Assembly: GCA_018882485.1 (NCBI GenBank)
Contig: VERU01000071.1
Coordinates: 1 to 9,069, forward strand
Length of the DNA: 9,069 nucleotides
Direction: 5' to 3'
Source of the DNA: Rhodoferax sp.
GTDB lineage: Bacteria; Pseudomonadota; Gammaproteobacteria; Burkholderiales; Burkholderiaceae_C
This document shows, one piece after another, positions 1-6,899 of this stretch. Position 1 is the stretch's first letter. Each line of letters opens with the position of its first letter. Below the pieces are notes generated by a model. The model made no database searches, had not been told where the DNA came from, and saw only the letters and a list, made by a program, of their open reading frames with translations. Position numbers and translations under genes: made by a program.

Positions 1-909
1 CTCCAGGACATCGATGTGCGCCGGCAGCACCCGTTTTCCCAGGGAACCGAGCAGGAAAGAGCTTTTGCGGTAGAGCGAGCCGCCACTGATGGCCTGCACC
101 AGGGATCCCAGCAAACCCGCGGCCAGCGGTGACTCGAACAGCACCGGGCACTCGGTCGTGGCCAGCTTGCGTGAGTTCAGACGGCTCAAGGCCCGCTCGG
201 CCGCGTAACGCCCGACCGCCTCGGGTTCCGGCAGATCGTCGGCACTGCGCATCGACGCATACCAGGCATCGCGCTGCATCGCGTCGCCGCGCCCAGCGAT
301 CGGCGACACCCCAATCGAATGCCGGGAGCTGGCGTAACCCCCTCGAAAGCCCCGCGTATGGGCACTGAAAAAGTGCGACTGCTGGGCCGAGACGCTGGCC
401 CCTTCGCTGTTGTCGATGCGGGGGTCGGTGTCAAAGGCGGCCGACTCGGCGCGCAGAGCCAGTTGAGTGGCCGCTTCGCTGGTCAAAGCCCAGGGGTGGA
501 ACAGGCCTAAATCGTGTCGTTGCTCGCCAGGGGCCGCAACGTCCGCCGCGTCCGGCAGCGCGGCATAGGGATCCTGGGCCGTGAAACGGGCAATGTCGTA
601 GGCCGCTTGCACGGTCTGGCGTACCGCCAATTCCGAAAAATCCGAGGTGCTGGCGCTGCCGCGACGCTGCCCCAGGTAGACCGTGACCGACAGCGACTTG
701 TCGCGGTTCTGTTCCACATTCTCCAGTTCACCCCGGCGTACCGACACGCTCAGCCCACTGCCCTCCGAGGCCTCGGCCGCGGCATCGCTGGCACCCAGGT
801 GGGTGGCGTGGGTTATGGCCTGATCAACCAGGTGTTCGAAGAAATCGCGGCTGTAGCTGAAGCCGTGCGCGCGGGTGCCGGCTTGTCGTTCAGGATGGGG
901 TGTCGTCAT
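1..909 (-). CDS. pmbA: Metalloprotease-related PmbA/TldE (partial, C-terminus beyond the window)
   Basis: This reading frame is open from an ATG at 909 down to base 1, giving 303 residues of a family usually near 450, so about a third (C-terminal) is missing. It is recognisable as PmbA/TldE of the U62 family from the N-terminal part with SVSVRRGELENVEQNRDKS and the later segment RKSSFLLGSLGKRV near residues 284-297, just before the edge. In E. coli, TldE pairs with TldD to form a cytoplasmic protease that matures microcin B17 and degrades CcdA; TldE itself lacks the zinc-binding HExxxH motif, but the corresponding region lies outside or near the edge here and cannot be judged fully. It diverges from darP with a 23-base gap, the same arrangement as pmbA/yjgA in E. 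coli, which supports both calls. No Shine-Dalgarno sequence precedes the ATG. Confidence 0.93.
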   Translation of the reverse strand, partial: MTTPHPERQAGTRAHGFSYSRDFFEHLVDQAITHATHLGASDAAAEASEGSGLSVSVRRGELENVEQNRDKSLSVTVYLGQRRGSASTSDFSELAVRQTVQAAYDIARFTAQDPYAALPDAADVAAPGEQRHDLGLFHPWALTSEAATQLALRAESAAFDTDPRIDNSEGASVSAQQSHFFSAHTRGFRGGYASSRHSIGVSPIAGRGDAMQRDAWYASMRSADDLPEPEAVGRYAAERALSRLNSRKLATTECPVLFESPLAAGLLGSLVQAISGGSLYRKSSFLLGSLGKRVLPAHIDVLE

Positions 910-918
910 GGCGGCAGC

Positions 919-925
919 TATGATA
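919..925. promoter_or_regulatory. Candidate shared -10 element for divergent pmbA and darP
   Basis: The 23-base gap between the two start codons contains TATGATA. On the plus strand TATGAT (919-924) matches the -10 consensus at T1, A2 and T6; on the minus strand TATCAT (925-920) does as well. Transcription would begin about 931-933 for darP, at or next to its ATG, and about 913 for pmbA, so both mRNAs would be leaderless or nearly so. No good -35 hexamer is visible at the usual spacing on either strand, which lowers confidence. Confidence 0.4.
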
Positions 926-932
926 CTTGGCT

Positions 933-1562
933 ATGCCACGCAAACCGAAGAAGGGCTATTTCGTCCGCGGTGAATTCGTTGCCGCGGGCAGCGCGCGCGA
1001 CCTCGAACTCAAGCAGGCACTTCGGGGCTCCGATGCGCCGAGCCGCACCGAACTCAAGCGGGAAAGCGAGGCTGCACAGCAACTGGGCGAGTCCCTGCTC
1101 AGCCTACGGGCCGACCTGCTGACCGCTCTGAATCTACCCGACAAACTGACCCTGGCCCTGCAGGATGCCCGGCGCATCACCGATTTTGAAGGCCGGCGAC
1201 GTCAGATGCAGTTCATCGGCAAGCTGATGCGGCAACTCGAACCCGATGGGCTCGCCGCCGCCCGTGCCGCGCTGGAACTGCAGCACCAGGGACTGCAGCA
1301 CGACACCGATCTCCTGCACCAGGCCGAGACCTGGCGCGAGCAACTGGTGCGCGACGACGGCGCCCTGCCCCGCTGGCTGGCCGAGCACCCCGACACCGAC
1401 GTACAGTCCCTGCGGGCTCTGGTGCGCCAGGCTCGCAAAGATCTTCAGGCCGGCGCGCCCGGATCCGCCCCCCGCCAGGGCCGTGCCTATCGCGACCTGT
1501 TCCGGCAGTTGCGCGCGCAGTTGTCATCCGAACCCTTGCCCTCTAACCCCGTCGAACCATGA
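933..1562 (+). CDS. darP: Ribosome-associated protein DarP (YjgA family)
   Basis: The 209-residue protein is a member of the DarP/YjgA (DUF615) family, which in E. coli associates with late 50S precursors and promotes assembly of the large subunit peptidyl-transferase region. The family signature is clear: FEGRRRQMQFIGKLMRQLE at residues 85-103, preceded by a helical segment with LTALNLPDKLTLALQDARRI, and followed by the C-terminal helical half with LRALVRQARKD. The N-terminus is short, basic and low in similarity, as usual. I chose the ATG at 933; an in-frame TTG at 927 would add only two residues and has no ribosome site either. The gene diverges from pmbA and its stop overlaps the mog start (ATGA at 1559-1562), implying translational coupling with mog. 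Confidence 0.93.
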   Translation: MPRKPKKGYFVRGEFVAAGSARDLELKQALRGSDAPSRTELKRESEAAQQLGESLLSLRADLLTALNLPDKLTLALQDARRITDFEGRRRQMQFIGKLMRQLEPDGLAAARAALELQHQGLQHDTDLLHQAETWREQLVRDDGALPRWLAEHPDTDVQSLRALVRQARKDLQAGAPGSAPRQGRAYRDLFRQLRAQLSSEPLPSNPVEP

Positions 1563-2176
1563 GTCCGGCCTTGCCCATTGAACCCGATGCCGTGAAGATC
1601 GGCCTGGTATCCATCAGCGACCGCGCGTCCAGCGGTGTCTATGCCGACCAGGGACTGCCCGCCCTGCAGGGCTGGTTGCAGCGGGCTCTGAAAAATCCGG
1701 TTCGGTTCGAAGCCCGGCTGATTCCCGACGAGCACGAGCGCATCAGTCAGACCCTGGTGGAACTGGTCGACGCGGGTTGCGCCCTGGTGCTGACCACCGG
1801 AGGCACCGGACCGGCACCGCGTGACGTGACCCCGGAAGCCACCCTGGCCGTCGCCGACCGCACCCTGCCCGGTTTTGGCGAGCAGATGCGCCAGATCAGC
1901 CTGAAGTTTGTGCCCACCGCCATCCTTTCCCGGCAGGTGGCGGTGATCCGGGGCAACAGCCTGATCATCAACCTGCCCGGCCAACCCAAGGCCATCCAGG
2001 AGACGCTCGAGGGCCTGAGACAGGACGGCGGCGCAGTGATCGTGCCCGGAATTTTTGCGGCCGTGCCTTATTGCATCGACCTGATCGGTGGGCCCTACCT
2101 GGAAACCCATGACGAAGTTTGCAAGGCCTTCCGGCCCAAGTCGGCACAACGCCCGGCCGTCTCTGCCCACCCCTGA
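1559..2176 (+). CDS. mog: Molybdopterin adenylyltransferase MogA
   Basis: The 205-residue protein belongs to the MoaB/MogA family and would adenylylate molybdopterin in the cytoplasm, the activation step before MoeA inserts molybdate. Motifs seen are SISDRAS at 18-24, the nucleotide/MPT-binding loop TTGGTGPAPRDVTPEA at 79-94 (with the conserved Asp at 89 corresponding to the catalytic loop of E. coli MogA), and LPGQPKAI at 139-146. The GTGPxxRD loop together with the length (E. coli MogA is 195 residues) favours MogA over MoaB or the gephyrin/MoeA forms. Its ATG overlaps the darP stop by four bases and has no Shine-Dalgarno sequence, so it probably depends on coupling. No other molybdenum cofactor gene is in the window. 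It converges on cysE with a 17-base gap. Confidence 0.93.
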   Translation: MSPALPIEPDAVKIGLVSISDRASSGVYADQGLPALQGWLQRALKNPVRFEARLIPDEHERISQTLVELVDAGCALVLTTGGTGPAPRDVTPEATLAVADRTLPGFGEQMRQISLKFVPTAILSRQVAVIRGNSLIINLPGQPKAIQETLEGLRQDGGAVIVPGIFAAVPYCIDLIGGPYLETHDEVCKAFRPKSAQRPAVSAHP

Positions 2177-2202
2177 TCACGCGGCTGACAGGCTCAGTGA
2201 TC
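2175..2202. terminator. Weak hairpin spanning the mog and cysE stop codons
   Basis: GATCAC (2175-2180) is complementary to GTGATC (2197-2202) with a 16-base loop, so a six-pair stem covers both stop codons of the convergent genes. There is no T-run on either side, so intrinsic termination is not supported; at most it is a symmetric 3'-end hairpin. Low confidence. Confidence 0.2.
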
Positions 2203-2967
2203 CACCAGGCGGTTGAGCCGGGCTGCCTCGAAGTGCTCGCTCGTGGCGGCATCACCGGGCACGCAGTTCGACTCGGATCGATGGGCCTGCAGCGTTTCGA
2301 TGGCCTTCCACAATAACGCAATCTGATGCTCCTGCCCCGCAGCGCTATCGATCAGGCCACGCAAGGCCTGGCTCAGCGGGTCGTCGTTCTGGGTCACGCC
2401 ATAAGCAGAGAACCCCATGCGCGAGGCCGCCGCCTCGCGTTGCACCTCCTGATCGGCGTGGATGATGCGAGCCGGATTGCCCACCGCCGTGGCACCTGCG
2501 GGCACCGGCTTGGTGACCACTGCATTGGATCCGATCTTGGCCCCGTCCCCCACGGCGAAGCCCCCGAGCACCTGCGCACCGGCGCCCACTACGACATTGC
2601 GGCCCAGCGTAGGGTGGCGCTTGGCCCCCTTGTACAGGGAAGTCCCTCCCAGCGTAACACCCTGGTAAATGGTGCAGCCATCGCCGATTTCCGCGGTTTC
2701 GCCCACCACCACTCCCATCGCATGATCAAAAAACACGCGCTCGCCGATCCGGGCGCCCGGATGGATCTCGATCCCCGTCAGGAACCGCGCCACATGGGAG
2801 ATGAACCGCCCCAGCCACTTGAACCCGTGCTGCCAGCACCAGTGGGCGCGCCGGTGGAGCACCAGGGCGTGCAGGCCGGGATAGCAGGTGATGACCTCCA
2901 GCCGGCTGCGGGCCGCCGGGTCCCGGTCGAGGATGCACTGGATGTCGGAGCGGAGTCGGGACAGCAT
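2194..2967 (-). CDS. cysE: Serine O-acetyltransferase, long-tailed form
   Basis: The 257-residue protein would transfer acetyl from acetyl-CoA to L-serine, making O-acetylserine for cysteine synthesis. The N-terminal region is short (about 65 residues) compared with E. coli CysE, as in the EpsC/plant-like type. The left-handed beta-helix runs about 66-170 with hexapeptide repeats: [11 protein letters not shown], the catalytic DHAMG loop (Asp81-His82), [23 protein letters not shown] and NPARI. Residue Glu67 sits where E. coli has Asp143. A further tail of about 80 residues follows, probably helical ([15 protein letters not shown]), and ends in His rather than the Ile that docks E. coli CysE into CysK. 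It follows trmJ by 9 bases on the same strand, so both are likely co-transcribed; no Shine-Dalgarno sequence is seen, suggesting re-initiation. Confidence 0.94.
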   Translation of the reverse strand: MLSRLRSDIQCILDRDPAARSRLEVITCYPGLHALVLHRRAHWCWQHGFKWLGRFISHVARFLTGIEIHPGARIGERVFFDHAMGVVVGETAEIGDGCTIYQGVTLGGTSLYKGAKRHPTLGRNVVVGAGAQVLGGFAVGDGAKIGSNAVVTKPVPAGATAVGNPARIIHADQEVQREAAASRMGFSAYGVTQNDDPLSQALRGLIDSAAGQEHQIALLWKAIETLQAHRSESNCVPGDAATSEHFEAARLNRLVDH

Positions 2968-2976
2968 GGCGGCAGT

Positions 2977-3792
2977 CTAGCGGCTTGACGGATCATCGAC
3001 CGCCATGGGGCCATCGGTTCCGGTCGCCGGGCCGGCCAGACGCTCGACGTGGCGCGCAATACCGCGCAGGATGTGGATCTCCTCGGAGGTGACGGCGGCA
3101 CGGTTGAACAACTGGTTCAGCCGGGGCATGAGCTTCTTCGGCGCAGCGGCGTCCAGAAAGCCCAGCGCCACCAGCGCACGCTCCCAGTGGGCCAGCATCG
3201 CTGCAACCTGCGGCGCATCCGCCGCGGATCCGGCTGGCACCAACCCGCGAACGGGCTGGTGCGACCCCAGGGCCAGACGCCACTCATAGGCGATCAGTTG
3301 CACCGCTGCGGCCAGGTTGAGTGAACCAAAATGCGGATTGGTCGGAATGCTGAGGCAGGCATGACACCGGTAGACGTCGTCGTTGCGCATGCCAAATCGC
3401 TCCGATCCGAACAGGAACGCCACCCCAGAATGGGAGGTAAAAAACGGCTCCGACCCTTTTGAATACTGGATTTCCTGCTCTGATTTCAGGAGTAACTGGA
3501 AATGCTCGCGGGGGGACCGGGTGGGTGGACCGAAGTCGCGTGGGGTCATCGCCGTGGCGCACAGATGGGTCATACCGTCCAGCGCTTCGTCCAATGTGGC
3601 CACGATGCGGGCGCGCGCCAGCACGTCGTTGGCACCGCTGGCCCGCTGGACCGTTTCTTCGCGCCGCAGCACATTGGGCCAACGCGGCGCCACGAGCACA
3701 AGGTCGTCGAAGTCCATGGTCTTGATGGCGCGGGCGGCCGCACCCACGTTGCCGGCGTGGCTGGTTTCAATCAGGACAAAACGGGTGTGCAT
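2977..3792 (-). CDS. trmJ: tRNA (cytidine/uridine-32-2'-O)-methyltransferase TrmJ
   Basis: The 271-residue protein is a SPOUT-class RNA methyltransferase of the TrmJ group, which 2'-O-methylates position 32 of several tRNAs using S-adenosylmethionine. Visible motifs are the N-terminal [22 protein letters not shown] (residues 5-26, with the conserved Arg21), the knot motifs [10 protein letters not shown] (126-135) and [19 protein letters not shown] (152-170), and a C-terminal helical extension of about 100 residues. I start at the ATG at 3792 because the family signature begins right after it; an upstream in-frame ATG at 3855 would add 21 unrelated residues. Relative to E. coli TrmJ there is an insertion of about 14 residues around 103-122, encoded by unusually AT-rich DNA. 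The divergent neighbour suhB is also the trmJ neighbour in E. coli. No Shine-Dalgarno sequence is visible. Confidence 0.92.
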   Translation of the reverse strand: MHTRFVLIETSHAGNVGAAARAIKTMDFDDLVLVAPRWPNVLRREETVQRASGANDVLARARIVATLDEALDGMTHLCATAMTPRDFGPPTRSPREHFQLLLKSEQEIQYSKGSEPFFTSHSGVAFLFGSERFGMRNDDVYRCHACLSIPTNPHFGSLNLAAAVQLIAYEWRLALGSHQPVRGLVPAGSAADAPQVAAMLAHWERALVALGFLDAAAPKKLMPRLNQLFNRAAVTSEEIHILRGIARHVERLAGPATGTDGPMAVDDPSSR

Positions 3793-3826
3793 GGCCAATT
3801 CGGGCCTGGCTGGGCAGCCGGCCGGA

Positions 3827-3832
3827 TAAAAT
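3827..3832 (+). promoter_or_regulatory. Candidate suhB -10 element in the trmJ/suhB intergenic region
   Basis: The 132-base divergent gap (3793-3924) contains TAAAAT, the best -10 match on the plus strand, which would give a leader of roughly 85 bases before the suhB ATG. No convincing -35 lies 16-18 bases upstream. Just before it is the palindrome CCGGCCGG (3818-3825). Nothing else recognisable is in the gap; the trmJ promoter on the other strand could not be placed. Confidence 0.35.
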
Positions 3833-3924
3833 GGCGGCATTGTCGCTGCGCGCATCGCCGCCTTCGGATCCGCCCTTCACGTTCGGTCCACCCACCTGTG
3901 GGCCGACGCCAACCCCACCCAACC

Positions 3925-4815
3925 ATGTCCTTCGCCAACCAGCACCCGATGATCAACGTTGCCGTCAAGGCAGCCCGAGCCGCCGGCAGCCTGATCAATC
4001 GCGCTTCGCTGGACATCGATTCGGTGCAGGTCACCCGCAAGCAGGCCAACGACTTCGTGACCGAGGTCGACCGGGCCGCCGAACAGGCGATCATCGAAAC
4101 CCTGCTCACCGCTTACCCGGGTCATGGCATCTGGGCCGAAGAATCGGGCCGCCAGCACGGCGCACGTGACTCGGACTTCGTGTGGATCATCGATCCACTG
4201 GACGGCACGACCAACTTCATCCATGGCCTGCCGGTGTATTGCGTCAGCATCGCGCTGGCGGTTCGTGGCAAGGTGGAACATGGGGTGGTCTACGATCCGA
4301 CCCGCAACGACCTCTTCACGGCAACGCGGGGGCGCGGCGCCTTCCTCAACGAACGGCGCATCCGGGCGTCACGGCGCACCCGCCTGCAGGAATGCCTGAT
4401 CTCCACAGGCTTCCCGTTCCGCCAGGGTGACGACTTCAACGCCTATCTGCGGATGATGGGCGATGTGATGCAGCGCACGGCTGGGCTGCGGCGGCCGGGC
4501 GCAGCCGCCCTCGATTTGGCCTATGTGGCTGCAGGCTACACCGATGGCTTCTTTGAAACCGGCCTGCAGGCCTGGGATGTGGCTGCGGGTTCACTGCTGG
4601 TCACCGAGGCCGGTGGCCTAGTGGGCAACTTCACGGGCGAACCGGATTTTCTCGACCAGCAGGAATGCCTGGCTGGCCCCCCCCGAATTTACGGGCAGCT
4701 GGTGAGCCTGCTGGGCCGGTACAGCAAGTTCGCCAGCGCTGGCGACAAGGCGCAGGCCCGGGAGGCCATTGCGGCCCTGAGCCGCGAACGCGCCACGAGC
4801 CCCGATCCCGGTTGA
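3925..4815 (+). CDS. suhB: Inositol-1-monophosphatase SuhB
   Basis: The 296-residue protein belongs to the lithium-sensitive, magnesium-dependent inositol monophosphatase family. It carries the metal-binding signatures: AEESG at 71-75, [12 protein letters not shown] at 87-98 (Asp90, Asp93) and WDVAAG at 217-222 (Asp218), all intact. [16 protein letters not shown] (189-204) is the usual pre-C-terminal block. In E. coli SuhB also serves in the rRNA antitermination complex with Nus factors; whether that holds here is inference. Two starts are possible: ATG 3925 (used here) and ATG 3949, the latter matching the HPM start of E. coli SuhB more closely; neither has a Shine-Dalgarno sequence. The protein is about 30 residues longer than E. 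coli SuhB, partly in a C-terminal tail. A run of eight C bases (4677-4684) lies at residues 251-253, 43 residues before the end. Confidence 0.94.
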   Translation: MSFANQHPMINVAVKAARAAGSLINRASLDIDSVQVTRKQANDFVTEVDRAAEQAIIETLLTAYPGHGIWAEESGRQHGARDSDFVWIIDPLDGTTNFIHGLPVYCVSIALAVRGKVEHGVVYDPTRNDLFTATRGRGAFLNERRIRASRRTRLQECLISTGFPFRQGDDFNAYLRMMGDVMQRTAGLRRPGAAALDLAYVAAGYTDGFFETGLQAWDVAAGSLLVTEAGGLVGNFTGEPDFLDQQECLAGPPRIYGQLVSLLGRYSKFASAGDKAQAREAIAALSRERATSPDPG

Positions 4816-4832
4816 CGGTGCAGGCCTGCCGG

Positions 4833-4850
4833 CCGGGCCGCCAGACCCGG
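4833..4850. terminator. GC-rich hairpin between convergent suhB and scoB
   Basis: The 37-base gap between the two stop codons contains CCGGG (4833-4837) complementary to CCCGG (4846-4850) with an 8-base loop, preceded by the perfect palindrome GCAGGCCTGC (4820-4829). It can fold on both strands and is placed where a bidirectional terminator would be, but no T-run follows on either strand, so factor-dependent termination or no termination is equally possible. Confidence 0.3.
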
Positions 4851-4852
4851 AC

Positions 4853-5491
4853 TCACTGCAGCGGAACGCCGGTCTTGGCCTGCAACTCTTCCCGGCTCAC
4901 GCCGGGCGCCATTTCCACGACCTTGAGCCCGTGCGGCGTCACATCGAGCACGGCCAGATCGGTGATGATCCGGTCGACCACGCCCACCCCGGTGAGCGGC
5001 AGGGTGCACTGGGGCAGGATCTTCAGGTCGATCGACCCGTCCTTCTTGCGGGCCACATGCTCCATCAGCACCACCACACTGCGCACGCCCCCCACAAGGT
5101 CCATGGCGCCACCCATGCCCTTGACCATCTTGCCGGGAATCATCCAGTTGGCCAGGTCGCCTTTCTCGCTCACCTGCATGGCGCCCAAAATGCTCAGATT
5201 GATCTTGCCTCCCCGGATCATGGCAAAGCTGTCGTGGCTGCCAAAGATGCTGGACCCCGGAATCGTGGTCACGGTCTGCTTGCCGGCATTGATCAGGTCG
5301 GCATCCACCGCGTCTTCCGTTGGGAACGGTCCGATGCCCAGCATGCCGTTCTCGCTTTGCAGCCAGACCTCGATGTCGGGACGAACGAAGTTGGCCACCA
5401 GCGTGGGCAGGCCGATCCCCAGGTTGACGTAGAAGCCATCCTGCAATTCCTGGGCGGCGCGCGCCGCCATCTGGTCGTGGGTCCAGGCCAT
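4853..5491 (-). CDS. scoB: 3-oxoacid CoA-transferase subunit B
   Basis: The 212-residue protein is the beta subunit of a family I CoA-transferase, which moves CoA from succinyl-CoA to a 3-oxoacid such as acetoacetate through a glutamyl-CoA thioester. The catalytic glutamate is Glu47 in SENGMLGIG (46-54), preceded by the family motif [13 protein letters not shown] (23-35). Length and motifs are complete. It follows scoA after 2 bases, and AGGAG at 5503-5499 lies 7 bases before its ATG inside the end of scoA, so the two subunits are translated together. The alternative assignment is PcaJ (3-oxoadipate CoA-transferase); the two types cannot be separated by eye, but no other pca gene is in the window, so sco is preferred. 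Confidence 0.92.
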   Translation of the reverse strand: MAWTHDQMAARAAQELQDGFYVNLGIGLPTLVANFVRPDIEVWLQSENGMLGIGPFPTEDAVDADLINAGKQTVTTIPGSSIFGSHDSFAMIRGGKINLSILGAMQVSEKGDLANWMIPGKMVKGMGGAMDLVGGVRSVVVLMEHVARKKDGSIDLKILPQCTLPLTGVGVVDRIITDLAVLDVTPHGLKVVEMAPGVSREELQAKTGVPLQ

Positions 5492-5493
5492 GG

Positions 5494-6201
5494 TCAGACT
5501 CCTGCCTTTTCAGTGATGGTACGTTTTTCGATGCGTTTTTCCGGGTGCGCGTTGAGCACGATACGGTGCACATAGATGCCCGGCAGATGCACCGCATCCG
5601 GATCAAAATGCCCTGTCTCGACGACCTCCTCCACTTCGACCACGGTGATGCGACCCGCCATCGCCACCGCCGGGTTGAAATTGCGTGCGGTGCGCCGGAA
5701 AACCAGGTTGCCGCTGCGGTCGGCCTTCCAGGCCTTGACCAGGGACACCTCGGGCAGCAGAGCCCGCTCCATCACGTGCAGGTGCCCGTCGAACTCCCGG
5801 GTTTCCTTGCCTTCGGCCACCAGCGTGCCCACGCCGGTGCGCGTGTAGAAGGCGGGAATACCAGCTCCTCCCGCACGCAGCTTTTCGGCCAGCGTGCCCT
5901 GAGGCGTGAACTCCAGTTCCAGCTCACCAGCCAGATACTGGCGCTCGAACTCCTTGTTCTCGCCCACGTAACTGGAAATCATCTTGCGGATCTGCCGGGT
6001 CTCCAGCAATTTGCCCAGTCCGAAGCCATCCACCCCGGCGTTGTTCGAGATCACGGTGAGATCGCGGACACCGATCTCGCACAGTGCGTCGATCAACGCC
6101 TCGGGAATTCCGCACAGCCCGAAACCACCCACCGCCAGCAGTTGACAGTCGCGCACGATACCCTGCCGCGCGGCGGCGGCACTGGGAAAGACCTTGTTCA
6201 T
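5494..6201 (-). CDS. scoA: 3-oxoacid CoA-transferase subunit A
   Basis: The 235-residue protein is the alpha subunit of the same CoA-transferase as scoB. It has the CoA-binding glycine-rich block [13 protein letters not shown] (25-37), [15 protein letters not shown], the KxxSSYVGEN segment, and the C-terminal [10 protein letters not shown] followed by the EKRIEKRT ending typical of this subunit. I start at the ATG at 6201 because AGGAG (6211-6207) stands 5 bases before it; the upstream in-frame GTG at 6207 would overlap that site. scoA leads the scoAB operon and diverges from a PAS-LuxR regulator across 78 bases, which suggests that regulator controls it. Likely role: use of acetoacetate or related ketoacids derived from fatty acids, amino acids or polyhydroxybutyrate; a PcaI role is the alternative. 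Confidence 0.93.
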   Translation of the reverse strand: MNKVFPSAAAARQGIVRDCQLLAVGGFGLCGIPEALIDALCEIGVRDLTVISNNAGVDGFGLGKLLETRQIRKMISSYVGENKEFERQYLAGELELEFTPQGTLAEKLRAGGAGIPAFYTRTGVGTLVAEGKETREFDGHLHVMERALLPEVSLVKAWKADRSGNLVFRRTARNFNPAVAMAGRITVVEVEEVVETGHFDPDAVHLPGIYVHRIVLNAHPEKRIEKRTITEKAGV

Positions 6202-6206
6202 CACCA

Positions 6207-6211
6207 CTCCT
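6207..6211 (-). promoter_or_regulatory. scoA ribosome binding site, decides the start
   Basis: AGGAG on the minus strand, 5 bases upstream of the ATG at 6201. It overlaps the alternative GTG start (6207-6205) and therefore excludes it. Confidence 0.7.
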
Positions 6212-6233
6212 GAAACCTGAAGACACCGCTACG

Positions 6234-6259
6234 ATACTACCTATGTCGATACGTAGTAT
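6234..6259. promoter_or_regulatory. Palindromic operator with paired divergent -10 elements (scoA/luxR)
   Basis: A 26-base imperfect palindrome centred at 6246.5: ATACTAC (6234-6240) and GTAGTAT (6253-6259) are perfect inverted arms, and the inner TAT (6242-6244) and ATA (6249-6251) share the same centre, so 10 of 13 pairs match. Each arm reads as TAGTAT on one strand: plus 6254-6259, giving a luxR start near 6266, and minus 6239-6234, giving a scoA start near 6227 upstream of its AGGAG. CGATAC is also directly repeated at 6232 and 6247. No consensus -35 is seen on either side, as expected for activator-dependent or repressed promoters. The natural candidate ligand is the adjacent PAS-LuxR protein; this is inference. 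Confidence 0.55.
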
Positions 6260-6279
6260 TTCGTAAGGGGGAAACCCTG

Positions 6280-6846
6280 ATGGCTGCCGCCGAGGGACCT
6301 GCTGCCCCGATCGACTACCGGCTGGCGTTCGAATTGGCGCCGATCGGCCTGGCGCTGTCGCGCAACCGCACCATGGTCGACTGCAACCGGCGGCTTTGCG
6401 AAATGTTCGGGACCGCCCGCGAACTGCTGGTGGGCCAATCGTTTCAGGTGTTGTACCCGAGCGCACTGGAGTTCGAGCGCACCGGCCAACGCATTGCACC
6501 CATCCTGAACCGGGCCGGCACATACGCTGACAACCGAATCATGAAGCGCTCCAACGGCGAGACTTTCTGGTGCCACGTCACCGGCCGCGCCCTGAACCGC
6601 GACGCACCGCATGAAGCGGGCATATGGACTTTTGAAGACCTGGGCTCCCGCCGCGCGGTCAGCGCCGATTTGACCGGGCGCGAGCGCGAGGTCGCGGCCG
6701 GGGTGATGGGCGGGCAAACGTCAAAGGCCATCGCCCGCTCTCTGGGGATCAGCCACCGGACGGTGGAAATCTACCGGGCCAGACTAATGCGCAAATACCA
6801 GGCGGCCAACACCGGCGAACTGGTGCAGCGCCTGATGGCCGGTTGA
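6280..6846 (+). CDS. PAS-LuxR family transcriptional regulator
   Basis: The 188-residue protein has an N-terminal PAS domain (about 13-122, with the LAPIGLALSRNRTMVDCNRRLCEMFG start and the SNGETFWCHVTGRAL strand region) and a C-terminal LuxR/FixJ-type helix-turn-helix: LTGREREVAAGVMGG at 131-145 and the recognition region GISHRTVEIYRARLMRK at 156-172. It is cytoplasmic with no membrane segment and no receiver domain, so it probably senses a small ligand or redox state directly rather than a kinase. Start: ATG 6280 with AAGGGGGAA (6265-6273) 6 bases upstream. It diverges from scoAB across a 78-base region containing a palindrome, so control of scoAB and of itself is likely but inferred. It converges on the binding-protein gene at 6900 with a 53-base gap holding no clear terminator. 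Confidence 0.88.
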   Translation: MAAAEGPAAPIDYRLAFELAPIGLALSRNRTMVDCNRRLCEMFGTARELLVGQSFQVLYPSALEFERTGQRIAPILNRAGTYADNRIMKRSNGETFWCHVTGRALNRDAPHEAGIWTFEDLGSRRAVSADLTGREREVAAGVMGGQTSKAIARSLGISHRTVEIYRARLMRKYQAANTGELVQRLMAG

Positions 6847-6899
6847 GCGCGCCGAACAACCGGATGGCAATGCGCCGGCGTACGTGGTCCGCGCACGCC

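Noticed and set aside
1487..2170. 227-codon open frame on the minus strand opposite mog
   Set aside because: It is antisense to a clear MogA with intact motifs, has no recognisable domain, and long antisense frames are common in GC-rich coding DNA.
3793..3855. Upstream in-frame ATG adding 21 residues to TrmJ
   Set aside because: The added residues match nothing in the family and occupy the divergent promoter region; the TrmJ signature begins directly after the ATG at 3792.
3502..3924. Long upstream extension of the suhB frame overlapping trmJ
   Set aside because: The extension runs antisense through trmJ and the shared promoter region and is not part of the IMPase family; the ATG at 3925 or 3949 fits the family start.
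5520..5545. Near-tandem GTTTTTC repeat that looks like a terminator T-run
   Set aside because: It lies inside the scoA coding sequence and encodes the conserved EKRIEKRT ending; there is no hairpin before it in the transcribed direction.
5545..6213. 222-codon plus-strand open frame opposite scoA
   Set aside because: It is a shadow of scoA codon bias; the scoA frame has all CoA-transferase motifs and a ribosome site.
6847..6899. GC-rich partial inverted repeats between luxR and the Bug-family gene
   Set aside because: Only four-base complementary ends with a long interior and no T-run; not enough to call a terminator.
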